Both the position numbers and the translations under genes were made by a program. A stretch of DNA of 36,252 nucleotides from Ramlibacter aquaticus (GTDB taxonomy: Bacteria; Pseudomonadota; Gammaproteobacteria; Burkholderiales; Burkholderiaceae_C), in contig NZ_JADDOJ010000039.1 in the NCBI RefSeq assembly GCF_015159745.1, positions 1 to 36,252 on the forward strand, written 5' to 3'. This document shows, piece by piece, positions 23,225 to 32,757 of the stretch (position 1 is its first letter; each line of letters opens with the position of its first letter). The notes beneath the pieces are model-generated. The model was not told the origin of the DNA. It saw only the letters and a list, made by a program, of their open reading frames with translations, and did no database searches.

Positions 23225-24542
23225 CGGGATCCGGGCTCAGGGACTGCAGGGGCAGCGTGAGGGTCACCTCCGCGCCGCGTGGGAGATTCTGCGCCGACAC
23301 CTGTCCCCCCAGCGTGCGCGCGACATTCACGGCCAGGAACAGGCCCAGCCCGCGCCCCGTGCGGCCCTTGCTGGACAGGTAGGGCGTGCCCATGCGCTCC
23401 AGCACCTCGGCGGCGAAGCCCGGGCCTTCGTCGCGCACGCGCAGGCACAGCATGCTGCCCTCCAGGGCCACGCGCAGGCTGGGCGTCGCGCCCGGCGCAG
23501 CCTCCAGCGCGTTGTCCAGCACGCTGCCCACCATCTGCTTGAGCGCCGTGTCGGAGAGGATGGGCGCGTCCGGGACCTCGCGCCGGTAGTCCAGGGCCGC
23601 CGCGCGGCTGCGCCGCCACTCCGCCACCAGGCCGTCCAGGAAGGCATGCAGCGTGGTCGCCTCCAGGGCGTCGGCACGGCTCTCGCCCGCGCTGGTGAGG
23701 ATGCCGCTGACGATGGTCTTGCAGCGCTCGATCTGGCGCTGCATCTCCTCGATCTCCTCGCGCAGCTCGGGCTCGGCGGCGAAGGGCGCCATGCGCGCCC
23801 AGTCGCCCAGGATGACGGACAGCGTGGCCAGCGGCGTCCCCAGCTCGTGCGCTGCGCCGGAGGCCAGCAGGCCCATGCGCACGATGTGCTCTTCCTCGGC
23901 GGCGCGCTGGCGCAGGCGGGCGAGGCTGGCATCGCGCTGGCGCAGGTTGGCGCTGATGCGGCCGATGAAGATCACCAGCAGCGCGGCGTCCAGCAGGAAG
24001 CACACCAGCAGGCCGCCGGTGTACTGGATGGAAAACGCGGGCCCGTCCATGGTCGGCAGGGCGAGCGGACGGTGCCACTGCGTGAGCGCGAGGAAGCCGA
24101 AGCTGGTGGTGGCCACCACCGCCCACACGTAGCGCGGCTTGAGCAGCACCGACGCCACCGCGACCTGCAGCAGGTAGATGAAGATGAAGGGGTTGCGTAT
24201 GCCGCCGGCGTAATAGAGCTGGCCGGTCAGGGCGGCGACGTCCACCAGCAGTCCCGCGAAGAGCTCCAGTTCCAGCACCGGCAGCGCGAGCCGGCTGCGC
24301 AGGATGCCGACGAGGTTGAACAGGGCCAGCACCGCCAGCATGCTGAGCATCTCGGCGAGCGGCAGCTGCACCTGCAGCAGGTACTGCACCACGAGGATGG
24401 TGGCGAGCTGGCCGCCCACGGCCAGCCAGCGCAGCTCCACCAGCTGCAGCAGGTTGCGGCGGCCCGCCAGCTGCGCCGGCGCCGCGCCCGCATCGCGGAC
24501 CAGCCCGGCGTTCGGGAAGGCGGGAAGGGACTCAGTCGACAC
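23211..24542 (-). CDS. regB: Redox-sensing histidine kinase RegB/PrrB type
   Basis: From the GTG at 24542 (GGAG upstream, overlapping the SURF1 stop) this is a 443-residue membrane kinase. It has about six transmembrane helices (residues 40-200) and the quinone-binding heptad GGIRNPF (113-119), diagnostic for RegB. The H-box is GAAHELGTPLATL (phospho-His232). Cys274 in IERCKTI is probably the redox-active cysteine known from RegB. The ATPase domain carries DNALEAAP, RDEGPGF and GRGLGLFLA. It would read the ubiquinone/ubiquinol state and phosphorylate RegA. An ATG at 24581 is an alternative start but has a poorer RBS and a deeper overlap. Confidence 0.93.
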   Translation of the reverse strand: MSTESLPAFPNAGLVRDAGAAPAQLAGRRNLLQLVELRWLAVGGQLATILVVQYLLQVQLPLAEMLSMLAVLALFNLVGILRSRLALPVLELELFAGLLVDVAALTGQLYYAGGIRNPFIFIYLLQVAVASVLLKPRYVWAVVATTSFGFLALTQWHRPLALPTMDGPAFSIQYTGGLLVCFLLDAALLVIFIGRISANLRQRDASLARLRQRAAEEEHIVRMGLLASGAAHELGTPLATLSVILGDWARMAPFAAEPELREEIEEMQRQIERCKTIVSGILTSAGESRADALEATTLHAFLDGLVAEWRRSRAAALDYRREVPDAPILSDTALKQMVGSVLDNALEAAPGATPSLRVALEGSMLCLRVRDEGPGFAAEVLERMGTPYLSSKGRTGRGLGLFLAVNVARTLGGQVSAQNLPRGAEVTLTLPLQSLSPDPDGSE

Positions 24543-25305
24543 GTTGCGAGGCTCCGGCGGGCCGGCGCCGGCGCCACCCATCCCAGAGCAGCCAGCCGAT
24601 CGCGCCGGCCAGGCCCGCGCCCAGCGCGAACCAGGTGAGAGCGTACACGAGGTGGTTGTTGGGGAACTGGATGACGGTGAGGCCGGGCCGGGGCCAGGCG
24701 CTGCGGTCCGCCGCGGTGAGCGCCTGCGCGTCCAGGAAGAAGGGCGCGACCGGTCCCTGCAGCCCCTGCGCGGCGGCGATCGCGGCGACGTCGCGCGAAT
24801 ACCAGCGGCCCTGGGCCGGCACGTTGGCCTGCAGGAAGCCGCCGCCGGGCTCGGTGAAGCGCAGCAGGCCGGTCACGGCGGCCTCGGGGGCGCCCTGGGG
24901 CACCTGCCCCTTCATCTCGGGCGGCACGAAGCCGCGGTTGACCAGCACCCAGGCGCCCTGCGGCGCCTGCAGGGGCGTCAGCACCCACCAGCCCGCGCCC
25001 AGCGCGGTGCTGGCGCGCACCAGCACCTGGTGGCTGAAGTCGTAGCGGCCCTGGACGGCGATGCGGCGGTATTCGTCGGCATCCCGGGTCAGCGCAGGCC
25101 AGCGTGCGGTCTCGGGCAGGGGCGCGGGCGCTTCACGCAGGCGGGCGTCCACCCGGGCGATCAGCGCTTCCTTCCACGCCAGGCGGTGGACCTGCCACAC
25201 CCCCAGGGAGAACAGCCCCGCGCACGCCAGCAGGCCCAGGCCCACCAGCAGCACGCGCAGCGCCATGGAGCGCGAGGAGCCCGAACGGTCGTCGTCCGGC
25301 TCCAT
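24532..25305 (-). CDS. SURF1 family oxidase assembly protein
   Basis: This 257-residue protein has the SURF1 layout: one transmembrane helix near each end (about 15-38, ending SLGVWQVHRLAWK, and about 222-244 in NNHLVYALTWFALGAGLAGAIGW) around a periplasmic domain. Conserved pieces are YRRIAVQGRYD, WWVLTPLQ and GAWVLVNRGFVP. SURF1 proteins help insert heme a or heme o into heme-copper oxidases. It is 6 bases downstream of cyoD and overlaps regB, so the oxidase, its assembly factor and a redox sensor appear to be co-transcribed. Confidence 0.92.
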   Translation of the reverse strand: MEPDDDRSGSSRSMALRVLLVGLGLLACAGLFSLGVWQVHRLAWKEALIARVDARLREAPAPLPETARWPALTRDADEYRRIAVQGRYDFSHQVLVRASTALGAGWWVLTPLQAPQGAWVLVNRGFVPPEMKGQVPQGAPEAAVTGLLRFTEPGGGFLQANVPAQGRWYSRDVAAIAAAQGLQGPVAPFFLDAQALTAADRSAWPRPGLTVIQFPNNHLVYALTWFALGAGLAGAIGWLLWDGWRRRRPAGASQRVD

Positions 25306-25311
25306 CGCGCC

Positions 25312-25713
25312 TCAGGGCATGTTGCGCATGGTCTGCGCGTCGGGCATGGGCATCATGTTGGTGTTCATGTGGTACATGACCCAGATAGAGCCCGAGAGCA
25401 GGATCACCACCAGCGCGCCGGTGAACACCAGCGCCAGCAGCGACCAGCCGCCTTCCACCTTCGCGTTCAGGTGCAGGAAGTAGATCATGTGCACCACCAT
25501 CTGCACGCCCGCGAAGGCGAGGATGACGATGGCGGTGAGGCTGGACGGCAGCACCTTGCCCATCACCAGCCAGAACGGGATCGCCGTCAGGATCACCGAG
25601 AGGATGAAGCCGATCGCGTAGCCCTTGACGGTGGCGTGGTAGCCGATGTCGCCATGGCTGTCGTGCGCGTCGTGGTGGCCCGCGCCGTGGCCGCTGTGTT
25701 GCTGCGCGCTCAC
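25312..25713 (-). CDS. cyoD: Cytochrome o ubiquinol oxidase subunit IV CyoD
   Basis: This 133-residue small subunit of the bo3-type quinol oxidase has three transmembrane helices after a histidine-rich N-terminus ([17 protein letters not shown]). Typical pieces are [44 protein letters not shown] and a final hydrophobic helix ending WVMYHMN. It starts at GTG, overlapping the cyoC stop (GTGA). It is longer than the roughly 109-residue E. coli protein because of the His-rich head. Confidence 0.92.
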   Translation of the reverse strand: MSAQQHSGHGAGHHDAHDSHGDIGYHATVKGYAIGFILSVILTAIPFWLVMGKVLPSSLTAIVILAFAGVQMVVHMIYFLHLNAKVEGGWSLLALVFTGALVVILLSGSIWVMYHMNTNMMPMPDAQTMRNMP

Positions 25714-26339
25714 TGGAGCACTCCCATCAGGTAGACGAAGGTGAAGACGCCGATCCAGACCACGTCCAGGAAGTGCCAGAACATGGACAGGCAGACCAGG
25801 CGGCGCTTGTTCTCGAAGGTGAGGCCGTGCTTGCCGACCTGCAGCATCAGCGTGACCAGCCAGATGCAGCCGAAGGTGACGTGCAGGCCGTGCGTGCCCA
25901 CCAGCGTGAAGAAGCTGGAGAGGAAGGCGCTGCGCTGCGGGCCCGCGCCCTCGTGGATCAGGTGCGCGAACTCGTTCAGCTCCAGGCTGAGGAAGCCCAG
26001 GCCCAGCAGGCCGGTGATGGCCAGCCAGCCCAGCACCTGGCCCTTGCGGCCGGCCTGCATGCCGATCATGGCGAAGCCGTAGGTGATGGAGGAGAAGAGC
26101 AGCAGCGCGGTGTTGGTGGCGACCACCGGCAGCTCGAACAGGTCGGCGCCGGAGGGGCCGGCCGCGTAGCTGCGGCCCAGCACCGCGTAGGTGGCGAAGA
26201 GGATGGCGAAGACCAGGCAGTCGCTCATCAGGTAGAGCCAGAACCCGAGCAGGGTGCCCTGCTGCGGATGGTGGTCGCCGTTGTCGTAGAACACCGGCTT
26301 GGCGCCGGTGCCCAGGGTGGTGGTGGAGGAACTGCTCAT
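25710..26339 (-). CDS. cyoC: Cytochrome o ubiquinol oxidase subunit III CyoC
   Basis: This 209-residue inner-membrane subunit has five helices. Family marks are [54 protein letters not shown] and the end [20 protein letters not shown]. The start at 26339 ([12 protein letters not shown]) fits the family. A much longer open frame in the same phase runs antisense-like through cyoB and is ignored. Subunit III stabilises the oxidase and contributes to proton uptake. Confidence 0.94.
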   Translation of the reverse strand: MSSSSTTTLGTGAKPVFYDNGDHHPQQGTLLGFWLYLMSDCLVFAILFATYAVLGRSYAAGPSGADLFELPVVATNTALLLFSSITYGFAMIGMQAGRKGQVLGWLAITGLLGLGFLSLELNEFAHLIHEGAGPQRSAFLSSFFTLVGTHGLHVTFGCIWLVTLMLQVGKHGLTFENKRRLVCLSMFWHFLDVVWIGVFTFVYLMGVLQ

Positions 26340-26368
26340 GGTTCTCTTGTGGGCCGTGCGAGGGCGCT

Positions 26369-28357
26369 TCAGGCGGCCGCCAGGGCGCGGGTGCGCTCGG
26401 CTTCGGTGCGCTCGACCACGCGGGCGTCGATGTGGAAGTCGCGGTCGTAGTTGAAGGTGTGGACGATGGCCGCCGCCAGCATGGCGACGAACGCCACGCC
26501 CGCCACCAGCCACATGTGCCAGATCAGCGCGAAGCCCCAGAGCGTGGCCAGCATCGCGATGACGAAGCCGGCGCCCGTGTTCCTGGGCATGTGGATCGGC
26601 TTGAAGCCGGCCAGCGGACGCTGCGCGCCGTGCTGCTTCATGTCGTGCCAGGCGTCGTTGTCGTGTACCACGGGCGTGAAGGCGAAGTTGTAGTCCGGCG
26701 GCGGCGAGGCGGTGGACCACTCCAGGGTGCGACCGCCCCAGGGGTCGCCCGTGACATCGCGCAGTTGCTCGCGGCGCAGGTAGGACACGACCAGCTGGAT
26801 GATGAAGCAGGCGATGCCCAGGGCGATCAGCACCGCGCCCACGGCGGCGATGATGAACCAGATGCGCAGCGACGGGTCGTCGAAGTGCGAGAGGCGGCGC
26901 GTCACGCCCATCAGGCCCAGGACGTACAGCGGGGCGAAGGCGACCCAGAAGCCGACGAACCAGAACCAGAAGGAGGCCTTGCCCCAGAAGGCGTCCAGCT
27001 TGTAGCCGAAGGCCTTGGGGAACCAGTAGTTGATGGCCGCGAAGATGCCGAACACCACGCCGCCGATGATCACGTTGTGGAAGTGCGCGATCAGGAACAG
27101 GCTGTTGTGCAGCACGAAGTCGGCCGCGGGCACCGCCAGCAGCACGCCGGTCATGCCGCCGATGACGAAGGTGACCATGAAGCCCACGGTCCACAGCATG
27201 GGCACCTCGAACTTGATGCGCCCGCGGTACATGGTGAACAGCCAGTTGAAGATCTTCGCCCCGGTCGGGATCGAGATGATCATGGTCGTGATGCCGAAGA
27301 ACGAGTTCACGCTGGCGCCCGAGCCCATGGTGAAGAAGTGGTGCAGCCACACCAGGTAGGACAGGATGGTGATCACGACCGTCGCGTACACCATGGAGGC
27401 GTAGCCGAACAGGCGCTTGCCGCTGAAGGTGGCGACCACCTCGGAGAAGACACCGAACACGGGCAGCACCAGGATGTAGACCTCGGGGTGGCCCCAGATC
27501 CAGATCAGGTTCACGTACAGCATGGGGTTGCCGCCCAGGTCGTTCGTGAAGAAGTTGGTGCCGACATAGCGGTCCAGGCTGAGCAGCGCGAGCGTGCCGG
27601 CCAGGATGGGGAAGCTCGCCACGATGAGCACGTTGGTGCACAGGGCGGTCCAGGTGAAGATCGGCATCTTCATCATGGTCATGCCGGGCGCGCGCATCTT
27701 GATGATGGTGGCGATCAGGTTGATGCCCGAGAGCGTGGTGCCCACCCCCGCGATCTGCAGCGACCAGAGGTAGTAGTCCACCCCCGAGTCCGGGCTCGCG
27801 AGGATGCCCGACAGCGGCGGATAGGCCAGCCAGCCGGTGCGGCCGAACTCGCCCACGAACAGCGAGATCATGATCAGCACGGCGCCGCTCACCGTCATCC
27901 AGAAGCTGAAGTTGTTCAGGAACGGGAAGGCCACGTCGCGCGCGCCGATCTGCAGCGGCACCACGTAGTTCATGAGGCCCGTCACCAGCGGCATGGCGAC
28001 GAAGAAGATCATGATGACGCCGTGGACGGTGAAGAGCTGGTCGTAGTGGTGCGGCGGCAGGAAGCCGTGGTTGTCGCCGAAGGACAGCACCTGCTGCATC
28101 CGCATCATGAGGGCGTCGGCGAAGCCGCGCATCAGCATGACGATGCCCAGGATCACGTACATGATGCCGATCTTCTTGTGGTCGATGCTGGTGATCCAGT
28201 CGCGCCACAGCGTGCCCCAGGCGTTCAGCTTGAACAGCAGGGCCAGCACGGCGGTGCCGCCCAGCGCCACCATGGCGAAGGTGGCCACCAGGATGGGCTC
28301 GTGGATGGGAACCGCCTCCCAGCTGAGGCGGCCGAAGATGAGGTGACTCAGGTCCAT
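26369..28357 (-). CDS. cyoB: Cytochrome o ubiquinol oxidase subunit I CyoB
   Basis: This 662-residue catalytic subunit reduces oxygen to water and pumps protons. Heme ligands are His112 and His427 (low-spin) and His425 (high-spin). CuB ligands are His290, His339 and His340, and Tyr294 is the crosslinked tyrosine in WGHPEVY. The ubiquinol site residues known from E. coli are kept: Arg77, Asp81, His104 and Gln107. This supports a quinol rather than a cytochrome c oxidase. Length equals the E. coli subunit (663). It lies in the order cyoA-B-C-D. No cyoE (heme O synthase) is in the window, so that gene must be elsewhere. Confidence 0.97.
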   Translation of the reverse strand: MDLSHLIFGRLSWEAVPIHEPILVATFAMVALGGTAVLALLFKLNAWGTLWRDWITSIDHKKIGIMYVILGIVMLMRGFADALMMRMQQVLSFGDNHGFLPPHHYDQLFTVHGVIMIFFVAMPLVTGLMNYVVPLQIGARDVAFPFLNNFSFWMTVSGAVLIMISLFVGEFGRTGWLAYPPLSGILASPDSGVDYYLWSLQIAGVGTTLSGINLIATIIKMRAPGMTMMKMPIFTWTALCTNVLIVASFPILAGTLALLSLDRYVGTNFFTNDLGGNPMLYVNLIWIWGHPEVYILVLPVFGVFSEVVATFSGKRLFGYASMVYATVVITILSYLVWLHHFFTMGSGASVNSFFGITTMIISIPTGAKIFNWLFTMYRGRIKFEVPMLWTVGFMVTFVIGGMTGVLLAVPAADFVLHNSLFLIAHFHNVIIGGVVFGIFAAINYWFPKAFGYKLDAFWGKASFWFWFVGFWVAFAPLYVLGLMGVTRRLSHFDDPSLRIWFIIAAVGAVLIALGIACFIIQLVVSYLRREQLRDVTGDPWGGRTLEWSTASPPPDYNFAFTPVVHDNDAWHDMKQHGAQRPLAGFKPIHMPRNTGAGFVIAMLATLWGFALIWHMWLVAGVAFVAMLAAAIVHTFNYDRDFHIDARVVERTEAERTRALAAA

Positions 28358-28410
28358 GTCGGTCTCGGTTCAGGGCCGGGCGCGGCGCACGCGTCCCGGC
28401 GGTTGATGTC

Positions 28411-29463
28411 TCAGCGGGCGGCGGCCACCGGCACGGGGGCACCGGTCGGGTTGTCGGGGGTGCACAGCGCGGCCACCACGGTGCGGCGGCGGTCGGCGGG
28501 CAGCTGCGTCAGGCCGGCCACGCCGCCCTTGCCGGCGCCGCCCTCGGCGTCGATGTGCATCATCTGGTTCAGGCACATCTTGCGGCCGTCCACGCAGCGG
28601 TTGAGCACCAGGCCGTACAGCTTCTCGTCGACCATGGCGTACCGGCGCACGGGGTCGCTCTCGCTCGGCTGCTCCAGCTTCAGGTAGGCGTCGCGGGTGA
28701 GCGCCTGGCCGGACTTGCGGTTGGTCTGCACCCAGGCGTCGAAATCCTGGTCGGACAGGCCATGGAAGCGGAACTTCATGTGCGAGAAGCCGGCCCCGCT
28801 GTAGTTGGAGGACATGCCCTCGTAGTCGCCGGGCTTGTTGATCACCGCGTGCAGCTGGGTCTCCATGCCCGGCATGGCGTACACCATGCCGGCCAGCGCC
28901 GGCACATAGAAGGCGTTCATCACCGTGGTCGAGGTGATGCGGAACTCGATGGGCCGGTCGACCGGCGCGGCCAGCTCGTTCACCGTCGCGATGCCCTGCT
29001 CGGGGTAGATGAAGAGCCACTTCCAGTCCATGGCCACCACGTCCACCACCAGCGGCTGGGTGCCGGGCTCGACCGCGCGCTGGGCGTCGACGCGGTCCAG
29101 GGGGCGGTAGGGGTCCAGCTGGTGGGTGCTGATCCAGGTGATGGTGCCCAGCGCGATGATGATCAGGAGCGGCGCGCCCCAGATGATCAGTTCCAGGCGC
29201 GTGGAGTGGTCCCAGTCGGGCGCATACTCGGCCTCGGCGGCCCGGCTGCCCTGGCGGTAGCGGAAGGCAAAATAGATCGTCAGGAAGATCACCGGCACGA
29301 TGATCAGCAGCATCAGCAGCGTGGACTGCACGATGAGGTGGGCCTGCTGCACGGCGACGTCGCCGTGCGGTTTCATCACGACGGCCTCACAACCGGCCAG
29401 CAGGGCTGCGGCGGGGGCCGCCAGGGCGGACCGCAGGAGGCGGGGGGAAACAAAAGAAAACAT
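28411..29463 (-). CDS. cyoA: Cytochrome o ubiquinol oxidase subunit II CyoA
   Basis: This is a 350-residue lipoprotein subunit. The lipobox LLAGC puts the lipidated Cys at position 25, as in E. coli CyoA. Two transmembrane helices follow, then a periplasmic cupredoxin domain with [38 protein letters not shown] segments and [12 protein letters not shown]. The CxxxC copper (CuA) site of cytochrome c oxidases is absent, which confirms the quinol-oxidase type. The operon promoter must lie in 29464-29603, where a perfect FNR box is found. Confidence 0.95.
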   Translation of the reverse strand: MFSFVSPRLLRSALAAPAAALLAGCEAVVMKPHGDVAVQQAHLIVQSTLLMLLIIVPVIFLTIYFAFRYRQGSRAAEAEYAPDWDHSTRLELIIWGAPLLIIIALGTITWISTHQLDPYRPLDRVDAQRAVEPGTQPLVVDVVAMDWKWLFIYPEQGIATVNELAAPVDRPIEFRITSTTVMNAFYVPALAGMVYAMPGMETQLHAVINKPGDYEGMSSNYSGAGFSHMKFRFHGLSDQDFDAWVQTNRKSGQALTRDAYLKLEQPSESDPVRRYAMVDEKLYGLVLNRCVDGRKMCLNQMMHIDAEGGAGKGGVAGLTQLPADRRRTVVAALCTPDNPTGAPVPVAAAR

Positions 29464-29523
29464 CGAGGGGACCCAAATGCGCGGGAAAACGCCGATTGCG
29501 GTTTGAGCGCCAATGTATCCTGA

Positions 29524-29537
29524 TTGATGCAGATCAA
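29524..29537. promoter_or_regulatory. Perfect FNR/Anr box between cyoA and the MHS transporter gene
   Basis: TTGATGCAGATCAA matches TTGAT-N4-ATCAA exactly. It is 61 bases upstream of cyoA (minus strand) and 67 upstream of the divergent symporter start. A possible minus-strand -10 (TACATT, 29512-29517) would put the box over the core promoter. That suits anaerobic repression of cyo, as known in E. coli. The rest of 29464-29603 shows no gene. Confidence 0.72.
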
Positions 29538-29603
29538 CGATTGGACATTTTGTCCCAGGTCCCCCGCGGGCCCAAGAACTCTCGCTGTAATTGCCGTAAC
29601 CCG

Positions 29604-30941
29604 ATGACCCCCGCCGCCTCCCTGAATCCCTCCGGCCGCCTGGCCGGCACCCACGGCTCCAACGCCGCCAACTCCGCCGACGAAGCCCGGCTGGCCCCGG
29701 GCGACATCGCCGTCGGCGTCATCATCGGCCGGGCCTCGGAATATTTCGACTTCTTCGTCTACGGCATTGCCTCGGTCCTGGTGTTCCCCACCGTGTTCTT
29801 CCCGACCGAGACCCGGCTGGTGGGCACCCTGTACGCCTTCGCGATCTTCGCCCTGGCCTTCGTGGTGCGCCCCCTGGGCACGCTGCTGGGCATGAGCGTG
29901 CAGCGCCATTTCGGCCGCAGCGTGAAGCTGACGGCCGCGCTGTTCCTGCTGGGCATCTCCACCGTCTCCATCGCGGTGCTGCCCTCGTTCGGCACCGCCG
30001 GGGCCCTGGCGGTGTGGCTGCTGATCGCGGCGCGGGTCGGCCAGGGGCTGGCCACCGGCGCCTCCTGGGACGGCCTGCCCTCGCTGCTGGCCTTGAACGC
30101 GCCCCCGCAGCGCCGCGGCTGGTACGCCATGCTGGGCCAGCTGGGCGCGCCGCTGGGCTTCCTGGTGGCCTGCGGCGTGTTCTCGTACCTGTGGTCCAGC
30201 CTGTCCACGCCCGACTTCCACGAGTGGGGCTGGCGCTACCCCTTCTTCGCCGCCTTCGCGATCAACGTGGTGGCGCTGTTCGCCCGCCTGCGCCTGGTCG
30301 TCACGCACGAGTACGAGCGCGAGCTCGAGGCGGCCGAACTCGAACCCTGCAGCGTGCGCGAGCTGGCCTCCCAGCAGGGCGGCAACGTGCTGATCGGCGC
30401 CTTCGCCTCCCTGGCCTCCTACGCCCTGTTCCACCTGGTGACGGTGTTCCCGCTGTCCTGGGTGATGCTCTACTCGCAGCAGGACGTGCTCCAGTTCCTG
30501 AGCACCGAGCTGGCGGGCGCCGTGCTGGCCGGCATGGCCATGCCGGTCTCCGGCTGGCTCGCCGACCGCGTGGGGCGCCGCACCACGCTGGGCGCGCTGG
30601 CGGTGGCGATCGGCGCCTTCAGCCTGGCGACCCCCTGGCTGCTGGGCGGCGACGACATCGGGCAGGACCTGTTCATCCTGCTCGGCTTCGTGCTCCTGGG
30701 CCTGTCCTACGGCCAGTCCGCCGGCGCGGTCACCGCCAATTTCCAGCCGCGCTTCCGCTACACCGGCGCGGCGCTCACCGCCGACCTGGGCTGGCTGATC
30801 GGCGCGGCCTTCGCGCCGCTGGTGGCGCTGGCGCTGTCGGCGCGCTTCGGCCTGGGGGCAGTCAGCCTGTACCTGCTCTCGGGGGCGGTCTGCACGCTGG
30901 TGGCCCTGCGCACCAACCGGGCCATCTCGCAACGCGACTGA
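29604..30941 (+). CDS. MFS transporter, metabolite:H+ symporter (MHS) family
   Basis: This 445-residue protein has 12 membrane helices. The MHS signature GRASEYFDFFVYGIASVLVFP is in helix 1, followed by VVRPLGTLLGMSVQRHFGRSVKLTAALFLLG. GWLADRVGRRTTLGALAV is in the second half. Family members (ShiA, KgtP, CitA, ProP, TcuC) take up organic acids or osmolytes with protons. A tricarballylate locus lies 1.9 kb downstream, so a carboxylate substrate is possible but unproven. The start at 29604 (MTPAAS) fits family length. A TGTAAT hexamer at 29586-29591 could be a -10, giving a very short leader. Confidence 0.88.
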   Translation: MTPAASLNPSGRLAGTHGSNAANSADEARLAPGDIAVGVIIGRASEYFDFFVYGIASVLVFPTVFFPTETRLVGTLYAFAIFALAFVVRPLGTLLGMSVQRHFGRSVKLTAALFLLGISTVSIAVLPSFGTAGALAVWLLIAARVGQGLATGASWDGLPSLLALNAPPQRRGWYAMLGQLGAPLGFLVACGVFSYLWSSLSTPDFHEWGWRYPFFAAFAINVVALFARLRLVVTHEYERELEAAELEPCSVRELASQQGGNVLIGAFASLASYALFHLVTVFPLSWVMLYSQQDVLQFLSTELAGAVLAGMAMPVSGWLADRVGRRTTLGALAVAIGAFSLATPWLLGGDDIGQDLFILLGFVLLGLSYGQSAGAVTANFQPRFRYTGAALTADLGWLIGAAFAPLVALALSARFGLGAVSLYLLSGAVCTLVALRTNRAISQRD

Positions 30942-30964
30942 ACGCCTCAGGCGCCACACGGACG

Positions 30965-30987
30965 GGCCCGCCACGCGCGGGCCTTTT
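30965..30987 (+). terminator. Rho-independent terminator after the MHS transporter
   Basis: GGCCCGC and GCGGGCC form a 7-bp stem with a CACGC loop followed directly by TTTT. It is 23 bases after the transporter stop and 45 bases before the next start, so it separates the two genes. Confidence 0.8.
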
Positions 30988-31031
30988 CATTGGCGCGGCG
31001 CGTGCGGATCCGGCGGCGACAATAGCGGCCC

Positions 31032-31826
31032 ATGCCCGAGTTCACCGCCCTGCTGCCCACCCTGCTGCCCTTCCTGGCCTGCGTGGTGGCGGCGACAGTG
31101 GTGCAGAACCTGACAGGCTTCGCGCTGGGGCTGGTGCTGCTGGGGCTGGTGGAACTGCTGCACCTGGTGCCCATCGCGGAGGCGGCCAACGCGTCCATGG
31201 CGCTGAGCCTGGTGAACGCGATCGCCTTCTTCCGCGCCGAACGCAGCCGCCCGCCCTGGCGCATGATGCGCCCCGCCCTCCTGGCCAGCCTGCCGGGCGT
31301 GGTGCTGGGCGTCGCCTTGCTGGCCTGGCTGAGCCTGAACGCCACCCTGTGGCTGCGCCTGCTGCTGGGCCTCGCCGTGCTGGGCAGCGCCGTGGTGCTG
31401 GGGCGCCAGGGCCAGGCCCGCGCACAGCCGTCCGCGCCCCCGGCCTTCGCGGTCGCGGGCTTCCTGGCCGGGCTGCTGGGCGGCCTGTTCTCCACCTCGG
31501 GCCCGCCCATCGTCTTCCACCTGTACCGCCAGCCCTTCGACGCCGCGACCATCCGCCGGGCGCTGGTGCTGGTGTTCTCGGTCAACGCGCTCACGCGCAT
31601 GGTGCTGGTCACGGCCAGCGGCCACCTGTCGACCCGCTCCATCGTGCTGGGCGCGGTCGCCGTCCCGGTGGTGATGGTGGTGACGCACCTGTGCGTGCGC
31701 TACCCGATCCCGGTGCGCGGGCGCACGCTCAACCTGCTGGCGGCCGGGCTGCTGGCGATCACGGGCAGCACGCTGACCCTGTCCGCCGCGCGCCTGCTCG
31801 CGGCGGCCCCGGCCGCCGTGCCCTGA
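31032..31826 (+). CDS. TauE/SafE family sulfite/organosulfur exporter-like protein
   Basis: This 264-residue inner-membrane protein has about eight helices in two repeats. Repeat marks are VVAATVVQNLTGFALGLVLLGLVELL near the start and AVAGFLAGLLGGLFSTSGPPIVFHLYRQ in the second half (the GGLFSxxGPP motif). The family exports sulfite, sulfoacetate or other small anions. The substrate is not readable here. GACAAT lies about 10 bases upstream of the ATG and could be a -10, implying a very short or absent 5' leader. Confidence 0.88.
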   Translation: MPEFTALLPTLLPFLACVVAATVVQNLTGFALGLVLLGLVELLHLVPIAEAANASMALSLVNAIAFFRAERSRPPWRMMRPALLASLPGVVLGVALLAWLSLNATLWLRLLLGLAVLGSAVVLGRQGQARAQPSAPPAFAVAGFLAGLLGGLFSTSGPPIVFHLYRQPFDAATIRRALVLVFSVNALTRMVLVTASGHLSTRSIVLGAVAVPVVMVVTHLCVRYPIPVRGRTLNLLAAGLLAITGSTLTLSAARLLAAAPAAVP

Positions 31827-31851
31827 GGCCCGGCCGGCGGCCCGAGCCTCA
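31824..31851. terminator. Inverted repeat containing both stop codons of a convergent pair
   Basis: TGAGGC (31824-31829) and GCCTCA (31846-31851) are perfect complements. The first holds the TGA of the TauE gene and the second the TGA of the LysR gene on the other strand. GC-rich sequence between them could extend the fold. It is a weak candidate for a bidirectional terminator without a T-run. Confidence 0.3.
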
Positions 31852-32757
31852 GGCGGCGTGGCCGAGCGCGAGCAGCGCGCGCAGCTGGTCGTAGAAGCGC
31901 TGCGCCACCGGCGTCAGGCGCCGGCCCTGCAGGCTCAGCAGGCCGATCTGGCGTTGCAGGGCCAGGCCGGCCAGCGGCACCGTCTTGAGCACCGGGTGAC
32001 GCGGGGCGAGCGCGCTGGCCGGCACGATGGCCAGGCCCAGCCCGGCCTCCACCAGGGCCAGCAGTGTGAGGATGTGGTTGGCCTCCAGCCAGGGCAGGGG
32101 CCGCGCGCCGCCGCCCGCGAGCTGCTCGTCCACCAGCACCCGGTTGCGGCTGGCGTGCGAGACCGAGACCAGCGGCTCGTCCTGCAGGTCGGCCAGCCGC
32201 AGGCCGCGCCGGCGCGCCAGCGGGTGGTCGCGCCGCATCGCCACCCGGTAGGGGTCGGCCCAGAGCGGCTCGAAGCGCAGGCCCGATTCCAGCGCACCGG
32301 CGAAGCCCAGGCCGAAATCGGCCTCGCCGCTCATCACGGCCTGGGCCACCTCGTTCATGCCTTCGTCGATGAGCCGCACCCGCACCGCGGGCATGGCCTC
32401 GCGGAACTGGGCGATGGCGCGCGGCAGCAGGGTGACCGCGGCCGTGGGCAGGCAGGCCACGGTGACGCGGCCGGCATGGCGGGCGGAGGCCTCGTGGATG
32501 CCCAGCACGGCGGCCTCCAGGTCGTCGAGCGCCGCCCGGGCGCGCTCCAGGAAGGCCTGGCCGACCCGCGAGAGCCGCACCTCGCGCGTGCTGCGCTGGA
32601 AGAGGCGCGCGCCCAGCAGCTCCTCCAGCCGCTCGATGCGGCGGCTGAGCGCCGGGGCCGAGAGGTGGATCTGCCGCGCGGCCGCCCGGAAGCTGCCGCA
32701 GTCGGCCACGGCGACGAAGGCCTGCAGCTGCTGCAGGTCGAAATTGATGCGTGCCAC
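31849..32757 (-). CDS. tcuR: LysR-family regulator, probable regulator of the tricarballylate genes
   Basis: This 302-residue LTTR starts at GTG (32757). The winged helix-turn-helix (residues 5-63) contains DLQQLQAFVAVADCGSFRAAARQIHLSAPALSRRIERLEELLGARLFQR. The effector domain (about 90-300) has ADFGLGFAG, VSVSHASRN and GLGLAIVPASAL. It is divergent from a binding-protein gene that begins a tcuAB operon. This is the classic arrangement for a LysR regulator controlling its neighbour with a small-molecule inducer, here presumably tricarballylate. The symbol is inferred from context. A palindrome abuts its start codon. Confidence 0.85.
   Translation of the reverse strand: MARINFDLQQLQAFVAVADCGSFRAAARQIHLSAPALSRRIERLEELLGARLFQRSTREVRLSRVGQAFLERARAALDDLEAAVLGIHEASARHAGRVTVACLPTAAVTLLPRAIAQFREAMPAVRVRLIDEGMNEVAQAVMSGEADFGLGFAGALESGLRFEPLWADPYRVAMRRDHPLARRRGLRLADLQDEPLVSVSHASRNRVLVDEQLAGGGARPLPWLEANHILTLLALVEAGLGLAIVPASALAPRHPVLKTVPLAGLALQRQIGLLSLQGRRLTPVAQRFYDQLRALLALGHAA

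Noticed and set aside
24543..24581. RegB start at ATG 24581
   Set aside because: It is possible but overlaps SURF1 by 50 bases and has no clear RBS. GTG 24542 has GGAG and an 11-base overlap. Kept as an alternative in the gene entry.
25710..28442. 910-codon frame running through cyoB and cyoC
   Set aside because: Only the last 209 codons (cyoC) are real. The remainder is an out-of-frame shadow of cyoB on the same strand.
28411..29463. Subunit II of an aa3 cytochrome c oxidase
   Set aside because: The CuA-binding CxxxC motif is absent, a lipobox is present, and the subunit I neighbour keeps the ubiquinol site, so it is CyoA.
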